Source: Tetradesmus obliquus
Taxonomy: Eukaryota; Chlorophyta; Chlorophyceae; Sphaeropleales; Scenedesmaceae
DNA length: 64,000 bases
Assembly (NCBI GenBank): GCA_030272155.1
Contig: CP126206.1
Coordinates: 558,001-622,000 of the forward strand
Direction: 5' to 3'
The position numbers and the translations under genes are program-made. The notes beneath the pieces were generated by a model. It was given only the letters and a program-made list of their open reading frames with translations. It had not been told where the DNA came from and searched no databases. Numbering within the stretch: the stretch's first letter is position 1; each line of letters opens with the position of its first letter. Positions 21,641 through 33,481 of the stretch are shown here, in pieces.

Positions 21641-21796
21641 GTAGTGAGCGCGCTCCACTGCTACCGGTGGTTGCTTATGTGTGTTGAAGCGCGGCGACTC
21701 CGCCAGTCTATCCAGTGGCGATTATTGAAATGCAAATACGTAGCATGCAGTTTGACTCGTGACGGCTTGTTTTTCCGCTCGCGCGCTGCCTGCGAA

Positions 21797-22104
21797 ATGG
21801 CTCGTGCAGCACAATTCCGCTTGCATGCTGCATGCTGCCTCCGCTCATCGCTGATGCTGATAACAGCAGGCTCAGTGGGTTCTTTGGCGTATCTAATACT
21901 CTTAGGCTGCGTTGGTGGCCACGTGCAGCAGGTTTTCATCACTGTCAACACCTCCAGTCCAGGTGAACATGGATGCATGTTCATGCATGGCAGCCGCGTG
22001 TGGTGACTCTGCAATAACTGCTGACATATGTTTGCATGTATGCAACCTGCTGTCAAGGTTCAGCCCTTTCTCAGTGTCTGCGGCGCATCCATAGTTCCGA
22101 CATT

Positions 22105-22159
<55 letters not shown>

Positions 22160-25100
22160 GCGGCGGTGGCGGCGGCAGCGGCGGCAGCGGCAGCCGCAGC
22201 AGTGTTAGTGACGCTGGAATTTTGGGGGGTGGCATTAGAGATGTTGGGATTACCGGTTCACAAGGCAGCAACGTTACGGTTGACCTTGTAAAATCAAACG
22301 TCACTGACAGCGCCCGTTATGAACAAACAGAAATGCAGCCTCATGCTCTGCACGACCGAGCCATGCAAGCAAACAAAGATGCGCTCACCATCCCTCACAT
22401 CATTCATCAAAATTACATGGGTGGGCGGCAGCAGCTCCTCGTAGAAGCTCTGAAGCCAAAGCCACACTTCAGGAAGGAGTGGTGGCTTTCTTGTCAGGTG
22501 AACCATGGATGGCCAAGTTGCCACAACTCGATGCACATTGCTGCAGCAGGAGAAACGTGTGCCACCCAGTCTGTCAGCTGCCTAGGACCAGCTTTTCAAA
22601 CCAGCTGCTCAGCTGTTCACGCTAATCCATAGGTTAGTCACATTTGTTGCACATGCTCCAGCTGGGGTTATGCTGCGGTTTCAGGTTTCCCTCCCTTGTT
22701 TGGCAAGCTTCACGCCATCCCCACAACCTTTCTGCAACCACCATTGTGCAGCGCCACCATCCAAGCTGGGTGTACATGTTTTGGGATGATGCAACATGTA
22801 CTGCGCTGCTGCGTCTGCGGTACCCATGGTTCCTGGCAACTTACATTTCCCTGGAAACAGCTGTGCTGAAGTCAGGTGCGATGTTGTCTTTGCGGCGGAT
22901 TGCTATGCTCACAGCTTCCCGGGATAGCGATTGAGCAAATTTGGTGAACATCACTCATGATATGTAATGCAGCAAATATATTAATGCGGGCTGCTGATTG
23001 CAGCGAGATTAACGCTCCAGTCTCTGTCACAGGGGCCTTTGTTGGACCCTCACAACGCAGACTGAGCTGCACGGATTGATGAACTCATATAACTACATTA
23101 GCATAAAAGCTGCCATGCCAGTGACAATCCCATGGAGTCCGCAGTATAGCATGTACTACTCACACCATGAGTGCACAATCCGATATGGTCTGGTGATTGA
23201 ACAATACAGTTGCGCAGCAGGTGCACTACGGCAGAGGGTATAGTAGGCACCGCAAGCGCTGCTCTCCCCACGCTGACGTGTAAATGCTGCACTTGTCCAG
23301 ACGCGATGCGCCCATTCATCCTGCATGCGTATGGCGGCGTGTACCTTGACATGGACAGTGAATGCTTCACCAACATGGAGCCGTGGATAACGGGGCCGCA
23401 GCTGGTGCTGACAGCGGAGGTGAGCATGCAGCGTGGGCTGCCGACAGCTGGAGATGACACATAAGGCCGTCGTGCGCTTCAGCCCTGCCCAGCGTAGGCC
23501 ACTGCCTGTGGGATATGCTTGAGCTGCCTTGCCTGCCTGTGATGCCTGGGATTTAACACTTTCAACATGTTCCCTGGCAGTTGCTTGCCCTCTGAGCGGC
23601 CAGCATCCCATCCACTTCTCCTTTGAAGGAACAGGCGTTGCGTGTGTCACATTTGCATGGGCAGACGGAAGACCGTGTGAACAACGCCCAGATGGCTGGC
23701 GTGGCGGGCCACCCGTTGTGGGAGAACTACCAGAAAGCGCTGGCAAGCAACCTTCAAGCTGGTGTGCTGGAACCAGTTTCTGCCACTGGCCCCGACGCAT
23801 TCACAAGTGTGGTGATGGTGAGGCAACGTTGAGGCAGTGGAACAGCTGCTGCCATTGTATGTTTGTTCAATGCAGTGTGCATGTGCCCACCTACTTGAGT
23901 GACATCACTCAAGAGTTGACAGCGGCAGCAACACTGCAGCACGTTGGTCCATTAAATTCAAACACTGCAAACATTGTCAACACTGTTCTAATGCATATCC
24001 CTGCAAGCAATTTAGATGCTGTCAACTACACGTTGCACGTCATCAAATTGGCCCCTCGCAATGCTTCAACATGCCCATCTGCCATCACTGCTTGCAGTGA
24101 CAGTATCATCGAGTGGTTCAACTTTGCAGGTGTACTGCAGGCCACCATAAAGCTGATCAGACATAGCAGTGCAGACTGATCAGCACGCCTGATGGAGTTT
24201 GATCTCGGCTGCTAGTTTATGCTGCACACGCATAAACATACTGTTGTAACCACCTATGCCCTGTTTCCCGGCTTGAGCCGCTGTACGGCTAGAGCAGACC
24301 TGTGAGCACTCACTTGCCTGTCACTCCAGGGAGCGGTAGAGCATCCAAATGACATGTTGTGCTGAGTCTCTGTACTCGTGCGCTCCGTCTGTTTGGCGCA
24401 GGCCTCATTCAACAAAGCCCCCAAGAACTTGACAGGCTTCCACCAGCTCGCAGATAACACGTCCATGGCGGTATACTATGTAAACCAATGGATGTCACCT
24501 TGTGCCTGGGATAATGCCAACTGCACAGTAAGTTGATCAAGAGTTTTGCATTGGCACATGCATTGGCAGCTTTGGTCAACAGCAATACGCATGATCCGCC
24601 CACCATACCAAGTGCTGGCAGCACATCGTACATTGTTGCCTCACAGTGATAGTGGGCGCGAAGGACACACTGTATCACAGACAAACATTTCACGTAAACA
24701 ATAGCAGTTTTAAGCCACCCGGCAGCATTGTTTTAACTGCAGCCACCCAATCTTTTCTGCATGGTATCATCAATGGTGGCTGCTGCAGCCAGACGAGGCA
24801 TTGTCAGACCAGAACCTCTTTGAGAGCAAATAGCAGCTGTCTTCACAGAGCCAGGCTCAGGTCGTGCAGTCTGAGTGCCCCATCTGTCTAGTAGCTTGGT
24901 GGTGGCATTTGTGTGTGCAGGTTCCATCCGCGATGACCCAGGAGGACACTCGTCGTCTGTTGGCAAAAGCCCGCGTAAGACACCAGTTAGCTGTCAGCTG
25001 AGATGTGGCATGTGATACCCGTGACGCTTGTGCTGTGGTCTGCAGGTCCAACTTGCTTATGACAGAATGTGGCTGCGTAGAAGGGCGGCGGCAAGCGTTG

Positions 25101-26650
25101 CAGCCTCAGCAGCGCGGCAGCCGTCACTTGTACTCGACCAGCCAGGAATCAGCATTCCAGCAATGATGCACGTAAATGCTGTGGCAGGTGCCCACCACTT
25201 CTCGGGCAGCTGGACGGGTTGGGCAGACGCTGATGAGAAGAGCAACACCGCTATCGCAAGAGTGAGCCATCTGCAACTTGACAAAGTACGAATATTTACA
25301 GTAAATGCACATGCACGCACTTTCAAGCAGTGCTGTAGCAGGAGAACCCCGGCCATACTAGCCTGATGCTGTTTGGCAGCAATCGGTGTTACTTGTGCAT
25401 CACGTGTAAGGGCATGCCTGTTGTATGAGTAGGTGGCTTTTCCACGCCAGGCTTGTGCTCTGAACATAAATCTGCTCGTGAAGCCAAGCACAAGCCACTT
25501 GTTTCAGCCAAGAATTTCAATCGTGCGCCATGCAGGGGGGCCTGTGGGGTGTGGCCGACTTCCTAGCCAATGCCAGCAGCTTTGTGGAGCGGCAGTGTCA
25601 GCAGCCAAGGCTGCTGGCTGAAACGTTTCCAGTGTGCTGGGAGACCATAGCTGCAGATGTAGCATCTGGACGCTGCATTGTGTACTCGGCGCGGACGCCC
25701 CCGCGTTTGCAGGTTACTACACATCAGCGACCACCATTGTTTTCAGCAGAACATGAGCTGTCCAGGCTTGGTTGTGAGGTGCATGTTGTTACAACCGAGG
25801 ATGCTGCTTCAAGCCGCCTCAGTCTGCGGCATGCACCAACAAGGGATCGCAGAGCACAGTCCAAACTTGTGATTCGCTCAATAAAAGACGATCAAACAGC
25901 AGCACCATTTGACAATCTGACTGAGCTGCACAACTCCAACAAGAAGTGAGTAGGAGACCCAGCCACTGTTGTTGGGCTGCTTGCAGCTGCAATTACACTG
26001 CACAAGCCTGAATGTTGCCTGGAATGCTCAGCTACACGATACACCTTTCACCTTGCATGCAACCCATGCTGTAGATATAAGCACCATGTGTGCATCACAT
26101 GTTAGCGTGTTGCACTGAATGCACATGCTGTTTTGTCATGCAAGACATAGGCGCCACTGAGGGCGCAACTGAGGGTGCTCTTTGCAGCAAAGGCCAAGTT
26201 GTTTATGACGTTGCGCCTACATGTGTGCCCGTTTCACAATCGATGCACGGTGGCGTGCTGCATCACCTGCAACTGCGCCAATGCAACCCTGGCCCGAGTA
26301 ACCACAGTAGCTCAGTGTATGAGATGTGCTGCCGCCTGCACAACCTATACAGGGTCACCCTGCTGATGCTGGCCTACGGTGACCGTGCACCAGGCCGGCC
26401 AGGTGTGCTGGACGTCCTCAACCACCTGTACATGACCAGCTCTCCAGTGCTGTTCAAGGTGCACATGCTGGCAATGGAGTTGGACAGCCCCAGCCAGGAT
26501 GACATGCATAAGGTTTACATTGCACTGCAGCACATCCACCAAGAAGTTGGAATGCTCGGAAGTTTTTCCAGCAGGAGGGCTGATACAAGGAGTGGCAGCA
26601 TCTTGCAGCTTGGATACCAGTTGGACCAACAACTGCTGCAGCCGTGCTGA
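21797..26650 (+). CDS. GT32-type (OCH1-like) glycosyltransferase with N-terminal membrane anchor, 10 exons
   Basis: Exons: 21797-21962, 22058-22497, 22752-22875, 23301-23419, 23665-23817, 24402-24527, 24921-24974, 25046-25261, 25536-25945, 26188-26650; phases all agree and give 756 aa. Exon 1 has a hydrophobic anchor (SLAYLILLGCVGG), as in type II Golgi transferases. Exon 2 carries a Ser/Gly linker and IPHIIHQNYMGG. Exon 3 has WVYMFWDD and RYPWFLATY. Exon 4 has the catalytic DXD segment YGGVYLDMDSECF. Exon 5 has AGHPLWENY and ATGPDAF, and exon 8 ends in AHHFSGSW. These are the ordered motifs of the Gly_transf_sug/GT32 fold, which transfers sugars from nucleotide sugars inside the Golgi. Exons 9-10 extend about 290 residues beyond the usual catalytic domain with no recognised domain and are less certain; the exon 1-2 join is also weaker. 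Confidence 0.82.
22105..22200 (+). repeat. (AGC)18 followed by GGC-rich run, coding Ser/Gly linker
   Basis: Eighteen AGC units (22105-22158), then GGC/GGT codons, inside exon 2 of the GT32 gene. In frame it codes poly-Ser then Gly/Ser, plausibly a flexible stem between the membrane anchor and the catalytic domain. Confidence 0.8.
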
Positions 26651-27828
26651 CCCTAGACCACACAGATTAGTTAAAGCGATACAAGGTACAGCTGCACACC
26701 TTCAGCAATGCTGGACCAGGAGGGGCCCCGCCCATACTCTGCTGATGCTCAGAGAGGGCTCGCCTGCCGTTGTGCTGAAACACGATTGTGTGTGTCTATG
26801 TGTGGTTAAAAGCAGGGCCTGTGCAATCCTGCAGCCTGCGGCGTTACAAGCTGCTTTGGTGCCCAAACACAGCAGAGGCTTGCTCAGTCCCGTGTGTTCC
26901 TGCACAATGCTTTTTCAAACCCAACCATTGCCAAGCCACTCCAGCGCCCAGACACACATTTTCCTGCGCCGGCAGCGTGCGGTGTGTCATCTCGGGACTG
27001 CCATCTGAAAAGATTTGCACAAAAGACAGCGGCAGCCCTCGAACAACCAAGTCAACTTCAAAGGGGCAGGCGGTGCTCGCGCAGACAGCCCCCTGCATCC
27101 ACCCTTGCCGGCCCATTGCCTTGCATGAGGCTGCCGCCTCAGGTACGGTGCGCTACCGTACGGTACGGTGCATGTCCAGCGCCCAGGTTGAAAACCCATC
27201 TGACAGTCAGATGCCTGTAGAAGTGAAAATTACTACGACACTTTGCAGTGGTCATCAATCTCATGTCCACCGCATGCTGGGGAACTGTGATGGTTAAGCG
27301 GTTGTCCTGCGCTGACTTGCTCTGCACTGGCAGCCGGAATGAGCCACCTGCCCCTTCTGCAGCCACAAGTTGCTAGTTAAACCCGTGCCGTGCAGCAGCA
27401 GGTACAGCAGCGACTGCTACAGCTGTTGACAAAAACTGGATCAAGTTGTCGTTGAGGTGGGGTGTCGCTGACCTTAGTTGTTTTTTTTTTGGTGCGCATG
27501 CCAAATTCGTGTGCAAGAGTGCATGTGCTATGGTGTCCATTCTCTTCCTTTCTGGCCGTAGACCATGCGTTCACAGTGTTGTGGCTCATACGTCTAAGAT
27601 GGTGCCGCACCTGGCAGGACCCACATGTATCTATCTATCCATTTTCAAAGCACGAGTCATGGGTGGTGCTGCCTCAACAGGTTGTGACTCTAGCCGTAGG
27701 CTGCAGGCAAATCTTGGAAGTTTGTGCTTCCAAAGCTGAGTCAGCGGTGCATCAGGTGGGTGCATGCGGGTGATGTCGACAAGTTTGTTGAGCAGCTGAC
27801 CACAGGAGGGTAGCTGTAGTTGCGCAGA
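26651..27828. other. Intergenic, nothing firm
   Basis: Downstream of the glycosyltransferase. Several short frames, a T run at 27480-27490, and no motif or exon chain that I can defend. Confidence 0.4.
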
Positions 27829-28151
27829 GATTGACGCTGCCAGCCTGGTTGGCTGATCCCATCCTCAAAACATGTGATGCCTGCTCAGCAGTGATAATGA
27901 GCCTGCGGAGGCAGCAACCTGGCCATTCCCTGCCTGCAGCGAGTAGGAAGAGCAGGGCACGTGAAGGAGCCAGTGTTTCTACCTTCGCCCTGCACTGCAT
28001 GCCTTGCAAGGCAAAAACCAAATGCTTTTCTGTGGCCCACAGTGAGTACACGGTGTACGTCATTGCTGCTATAGAGAGGCTTGTCACAAGCGCATGCACG
28101 AGTGGCGCACGTGATCCGATGGATATCAATGAAAAGGCAGTGCAGCAGTAA
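27829..28151 (+). CDS. Possible terminal exon, two Cys-x-x-Cys pairs
   Basis: After a plausible acceptor (gcgcag at 27823-27828) a frame of about 107 codons runs to TAA at 28149. The composition is protein-like, with CDAC and CMPC pairs about 45 residues apart and a regular ending (TVYVIAAIERLV). The Cys pairs could bind zinc but no family is recognised. No start exon was found. A second exon-like frame lies at 28690-28935 (+). Confidence 0.3.
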
Positions 28152-29025
28152 ATTTAGTACCCTGTAAATGTGAAAACAGTGCAGCAGTTAGTTGAGTCAC
28201 TGGTGCACGGTGCCCGTCAAATCATGAGACAGTATCGAACAGGACACTGTTACTGTACAGTAAGTACATGTACCTCAGGTGGCATGTAATGCATGGCACG
28301 TCAGGGACGCAGTGGTGTCTGGAGCATGGCCAAATAGCTTGCACCCTGCGCTTGCATATGCGCTTTGACCAATCTCTGGCCGCTCTGATCTTAAAAGGCG
28401 CCATTGGGGTACTACAAATTTGCATCATTGATGCCAGCAGTATACAGCTGTACAAGGTCGTTGACTGTGCTGATCACCAGTGCGATACAAACAAAAGCTC
28501 CCTGGTAAGCATAAGTTTGTCCAAATGTCCCAGCATCGATTCATTACACTAGTCTTTGGAGGTTGGCAGCAATGCGGAACACGCGGCCTTGACCACCAGC
28601 ACCACTCGGTCATGGTCGGCCAGGAGCAAAACTTGCCGTTAGAAAGTGATTCTAATCTTTAACTAATACTTAACATTGCGTTAACAGCAGGAAGCCTTCA
28701 TGCTGCTCCTGTGGCAGCACGCATCGGCTCTTCCAAGAGCAGGCTTCCTTGGACCATCACCGAGGTGGCCGCATACCTCAAACAAGAATCACTCAAGTCT
28801 TTTCATCGCGTTGTTTCTGGTTGTTTGCAGTCGCAGACGCTCTGCTGCATCGCAACTGTGCGTATGCAGGAAGTTCTTGTTGAGGTGGATTGCTGGCTTA
28901 TGCGCTGCACGAGCTGGAAGGCGCGTTTAACCTGATTCAGCCACATACGAACAAACAAAAACATAATCTTCTTTTCAATCAGTCGTGTAGCATCTGCACG
29001 CCGGTGTTGAGACAGCGACCAAGCC

Positions 29026-30355
29026 ATGCGCGCCTCAACAGCAGCAGCTTGCTGCACATTGGCTCTCCTGCTGATCACCTTACCAGTGAATATTAGCGCA
29101 TTTGGCGCCAACAGCGATGCAGCAACTCATGAGCCTGGCAGGCAGCTGCTGGTGGTGAATGATAATGTTACAAGCGCCACAACAACGGTACGTTTCTGTT
29201 GACTGAGATGCCAGCTAGAGCATGCACACCGTAGGACTTAAACAAAGCTCTTGATGAACACGCCTGTACTGATTGCACCAAGTCAATGGCTTTCACTGAA
29301 AGTGTCCGAGACACTTGGTTGGCTCCTGCGGTCAACAGACGGTGTGCATACGCCTTTACCTGGCAGCTGCACAGCTTTAAACGGCAGAGTCACATGCCCT
29401 GCACCCATGCCAGCAAGTTGCGCGTAGCACGGCAGGAACCCCATCCCCTCTCTCACCCCACATGCACACTCAGTGCTGTGCACACACACTGAAGCACCAA
29501 TCTGCAGCAGGTTCATGCAGTCACTGCAGCCCGCCGTGCTCTCTGTGCTGCCGCAGGCTGCCGCCAGCAGTGGCGAGTCCCAGTCAAGCAGTGGCGCTGC
29601 TGCCAGCGCAGTGGGAGCTGACTTCAACCCTCCCCAGCCCGACTCCCAGGCACCAGCATCAGACTCAACTGACCCCACTCAGGAGGCCGCCGTGCGCGCA
29701 GCACGGCAGCAGGCGCGCAGCCGCCGCCAGCAGCAGCAGCAGCAGCAGGGCCGTGCTGGGCAGCGGCAGCGCGCCCTGGGCCGCAAGGGAGGCCCTGCAG
29801 TGCGCCAGAGCGCCCCTGGTCAGGCCGCAGCTGTTGCTAGCCCCGGTGGCGGCTCTGGTGGCAGTGGCAGTGGCAGCGGTGATGGCCTGCCCAGGGTGTT
29901 TGTTGGCGACCTGGATGACTACGCGCTGCCGTTCTGCCAGCCCAGTGAGGGCGTGGTGTGCTCAGGTGGGCTGGGCGGCCAGCAGCCTGACAGCATCACC
30001 ACCAGGCTGATTATGCATGTTGCTAACATCCTAACATGCATCGTTGGATTATGCGCACACATGGTTCAATATGTTGATCACCTGTGCTGCAGCAAGCAGG
30101 AGCACCGTCTCACCGCTGCCTCCTAACAACCTTGCAAGCGCATATCTGCGCTACACCTGGTTCATCCAGGCCAGCAAAGCTTGCTAGAGGTGGATGGCGT
30201 GCCAATGCGCAGTGTTCCAGCAGTCATTGAAGGAGGCATGGTGAAGCATGAACACGGTCATTGACAGAGGCCCCTGGAGGCCTCTGTGCTATTGCAGCAA
30301 CGCCGTAGCGGGCTGTCAACACCAGGCCAGCAAAGTTGATCAGCTGCTCCTGTTG

Positions 30356-30414
<59 letters not shown>

Positions 30415-31776
30415 CGTCCTCAGACCGTGACAAGACCTCGCTGCTCAAGTCGCAGCCGGCAGTCATCAGCTTGGAGAACGCATACCCATACGCACAGGTG
30501 ATGCCATGCCTGTGTATAAAGACACGTGGGCAGCTGCATGACACAGGCATTGGCGAAGCAGCCCGCCCAGCAGCAGGCAGCATTGCCATTGCTCGTCACC
30601 AGCAACGCCCGCCAGTGATCAGCAGTATGTTGAGGTTTGCAGCCGTTAACAGCAATGGCAGGTTTGATGCGGAGTACATACAGCTGCTGCTTGTTGCAGC
30701 AGTACCTTGCGGTGCCTGAACAGACTTGATAAGGTTGCACGGGCGTCAGCTGCCAGTCACACTTCCTGGCTCTGGCGTTGTGTGCTCATTACCTGACCGC
30801 CTGGCTGCTACCCCCTTCAAACAAACTCCTTGGTTGTGTGCTGCGCCGCCGCTGCCGCGTTGTGGCTGCAGGTCAAGCTGTCAGCTGCCAGTCGCACTGC
30901 CTGACTTTTGCATCCACTGCCTGATCGCCTGGAATGCTGCTTGTGACCAAGAAAACTCTTTCACCGTGTGCTGCACATCTCGTTGTGTTGTGGCTGCAGG
31001 TCAAGCCCGCGGCCTCGTATGCAGGCAGTAGTGTGACAACGCTGGACTTCCTGGCCGACACCTTCAGCAACAGGAACCAAGGTAACACAGCAACACCGTG
31101 CGCCATGCGGTGAACCAGTGCCACAGCTGGCATGATGTGTTCGGCCTGCCTCTGCCTAGTGTCGCTCTTGACGCAATGCGCCTGCTGCGGACAACACATC
31201 TTACAGTCTGATGCCTCTGCATCAGCCAGGATGTCACAGGTGCAGTGGAAGTCAGCTACATAGCTGGCACCACGGCATTCTTTTGTTGCCACCTCTTCTT
31301 GCCGCCTGACAGTCTGCTCACCAAAAGCTTGTCCAAGCAGTTTAAGGAGGTGTTACACAAAGAAGCCTCAGCGCCTGTGTCTGCCAGCGGCCGCGCCCCG
31401 CATGCGGCCGCCGCTGCAAACCCCTGCACTGAGCGAACGGGCAGCGCACCGCGACATCTTGCGGCAGGGCATTCACCACTGTGTCATCTGCTTTGTTTGC
31501 TTTGCAGGTGTGACCAAAGCTGCACTGGAGACCCTGGCTGGCACTGAGGCGGTCAATGCCGACACCACCGTCACCACCACGGCCCTGCAGGGCACGATAG
31601 ATGCCAGCAGGCTGGATAGGCCTATCCCAGATGCTGTGAGTGTGGTGGCAGACAGGACGGCCACGCAGGGCACGTACGAATGGAAGAGCTGGAGGCCGCG
31701 CTTCACGTACCAGATCGGGGCCAACTACGGCCTGCCGGTGGGCCTGGCCACGGTGACAGACACCAGCGGCAAGTGA
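29026..31776 (+). CDS. Secreted protein of unknown function, 5 exons, 331 aa
   Basis: Exons 29026-29187, 29557-29965, 30424-30497, 31000-31081 and 31508-31776 join in phase to 332 codons including TGA. Exon 1 starts with ATG and encodes a signal peptide (core TLALLLITLPVNISAFG). Exon 2 is low complexity (Ala/Ser/Gln/Gly) and then PRVFVGDLDDYALPFCQ. The last exon is compact and globular-looking (TQGTYEWKSWRPRFTYQIG). Donors are GTACGT, GTGGGC, GTGATG and GTAACA. A CTG array immediately precedes the acceptor of exon 3, and exon 4 has a decoy acceptor copy upstream. No domain recognised, so only secretion is inferred. Exons 2-3 are the least certain, because unassigned open stretches lie in intron 2 (30090-30290). 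Confidence 0.65.
30342..30413 (+). repeat. CTG array at a 3' splice site
   Basis: A CTG run, slightly interrupted at its 5' end, ends 10 bases before the acceptor AG (30422-30423) of exon 3 of the secreted-protein gene. The intervening sequence cccgtcct is pyrimidine rich. The array lies where a polypyrimidine tract is expected. Confidence 0.8.
30744..30999 (+). repeat. Tandem decoy copy of the exon 4 acceptor (secreted-protein gene)
   Basis: Two units of about 128-135 bases. The first ends in tggctgcag followed by GTCAAG at 30872, repeating the real junction at 31000 exactly 128 bases earlier. After six bases the decoy diverges from the exon. Flanking motifs such as gtcagctgccagtc also recur (30745 and 30880). 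Confidence 0.75.
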
Positions 31777-33050
31777 TTTGAGTGCAAGCCGCAGCAGCTG
31801 GCGGGAGCTTGCTGGAGCTGGTGCGTGCCGTCAAGTGGCATTGCAGTGCAGAGGAGGTCGGCAAACCTCCCGGCAGAGCTGTAGTGTGGTCTGGCAGGTA
31901 TAAAACTTGTAGTGCTGGGGTGCCGTGATCAGCGTATTGTTTACTGCGCCAGTGAAGGGTTGCACATGGCTGCTGGATTCTGGTGAAATCGTTATCTGAC
32001 GGTGTGGCTGCACCTGCATCTGCAGCTGCTGCTGCAAAGTACCAGTGTGACAGGAATACTTATGAGCTGCCTCTTAGGTGCACCAGCACATTGCGAGCTG
32101 CAGGGGCAGTGCAATGGTGTCGAGGGGCAAAACTTGTGGCCTGTGTTTGCACTTATGCAGGGTAGGACATTGGTGTGTCTAGGGTTACACTGTTTCAGAA
32201 CAGTGTGGTCTGTGTTGCTGAATGGTGGTGTGATCAGCCCTAGTGCTCTCCGTGACTACTAAAGCAGCTACTAAAGCACGTTTTGTGAGCTTTTGTTGGG
32301 TATGTGTGGTGTGTGCGACCTGGGGCTGCCAGGCAGTGCCTGCAACATGCCGCAAGGCTTGGCGTGCTGAGCGCCACTGGCAGCTGTTGGGTAACAGCTC
32401 TGAACCATGAATCACAGTGCAGTGACTGGGCTAGGATGGGGTGCTAGTAACACGTGCTCTTGCATGGCGGCAGCTGCACACATGGTCTGCCATGTGTACA
32501 TCGCACACTGTGTTTGCAATAATCCGCGCTCACCGCGTGCTGTAAATGTAAAAGATGTTGCTGCGGCGCTGATGCACTGGCAGCTTGCAGGGAGTCTTGA
32601 TCATTTCCCTGTGAGAGTGTTTTCATACGATCGAGTACCCAAGTCATCTCGTTGCACACGCTCATAAGGAATGCAACGTCAACACATTACCCCCTCCGGA
32701 GCACCGTACAAATAGGCTGGTCTTTGGATAATGAGGTTCCACTGGAACTGGCAGTTCTGCTACAGGCTAGTCACCAGCTCATCAGCAAGACCTGAATGAT
32801 TTCCTCAATTACCCAATCGGTGACATCCATGTGACCATTCATCCACAGCAACCTGGCTAGTCACCAGTTGGTGAAACTGAGGCTCTGAACACGTGCATGA
32901 GATCAAGGCATATGCAAACTTGGCGATGCATCAATACACCAAATACATATGATCAAGGTAACTGCTTCAAGCTACTGGTCATCGTCAGTACAGTGCTGTA
33001 CAATGTCATGATGCCTGCAGCTTTCGCTGCAAAGCGGCCCCTCCCCCGGC
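31777..33050. other. Intergenic between convergent genes
   Basis: About 1.3 kb between two convergent stop codons, before the GLO1 3' repeats begin. Short frames only; no domain or RNA gene recognised. Confidence 0.45.
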
Positions 33051-33481
33051 TTGTGTGCCATGCACCAGTACATCTCACTGCTGCTGTGTCGCCTGCTGCT
33101 GCTCTTTTTGAACTCCTTCTCATCCACGAACACCTTCTGCTGCTGTGCTGCTGCCACCAGCACCTACGTGCTGCTGCTGCACCAGGCCATCAACACAGCG
33201 CCTCACTGCTGCTTCGCTGCTTCCTGCAGCTCATTGTTTAACTTCCTCCTCATCCACTAACACCAACCACTTGCATCACTTCTGCTGCTGCGCTGCTGCC
33301 ACAAACCCCTCAATGCAGCTGCTGCCACTAGCGCCTCACTGCTGCTGTGCCGCCTCCTGCAGCTCTTTTCTCCTCATCCACAAACCTTGTAGCCATCACC
33401 TCTGCTCCTGTGCTGTTGCCACCAGTACCTCGACGCAGCAGCAGAGCTGCTGCTGCTGCTGCACTAGGCCAACACAGCGCC
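33051..33481 (-). repeat. Degenerate copies of the GLO1 C-terminal coding end, downstream of its stop
   Basis: On the minus strand the stretch encoding FVDEEDF near the GLO1 C-terminus recurs around 33110-33140, 33240-33260 and 33365-33390 (read as VFVDEKEF and TRFVDEEK in broken frames), separated by CTG-rich filler. The copies lie after the stop at 33482, so the junction-copying seen in the introns also extends into the 3' flank. Confidence 0.75.

Noticed and set aside
23830..24180. An extra glycosyltransferase exon (frame with VHVPTYLSD)
   Set aside because: No acceptor gives the phase required by the neighbouring exons, while exon 23665-23817 joins 24402 directly in phase 0.
30090..30290. 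Extra exon of the secreted-protein gene (frame with LLEVDGVPMRSVPAVIEGG)
   Set aside because: It looks protein-like, but no donor/acceptor pair keeps the phase with both neighbours. The direct join 29965-30424 does. Kept as a caveat in the gene entry.
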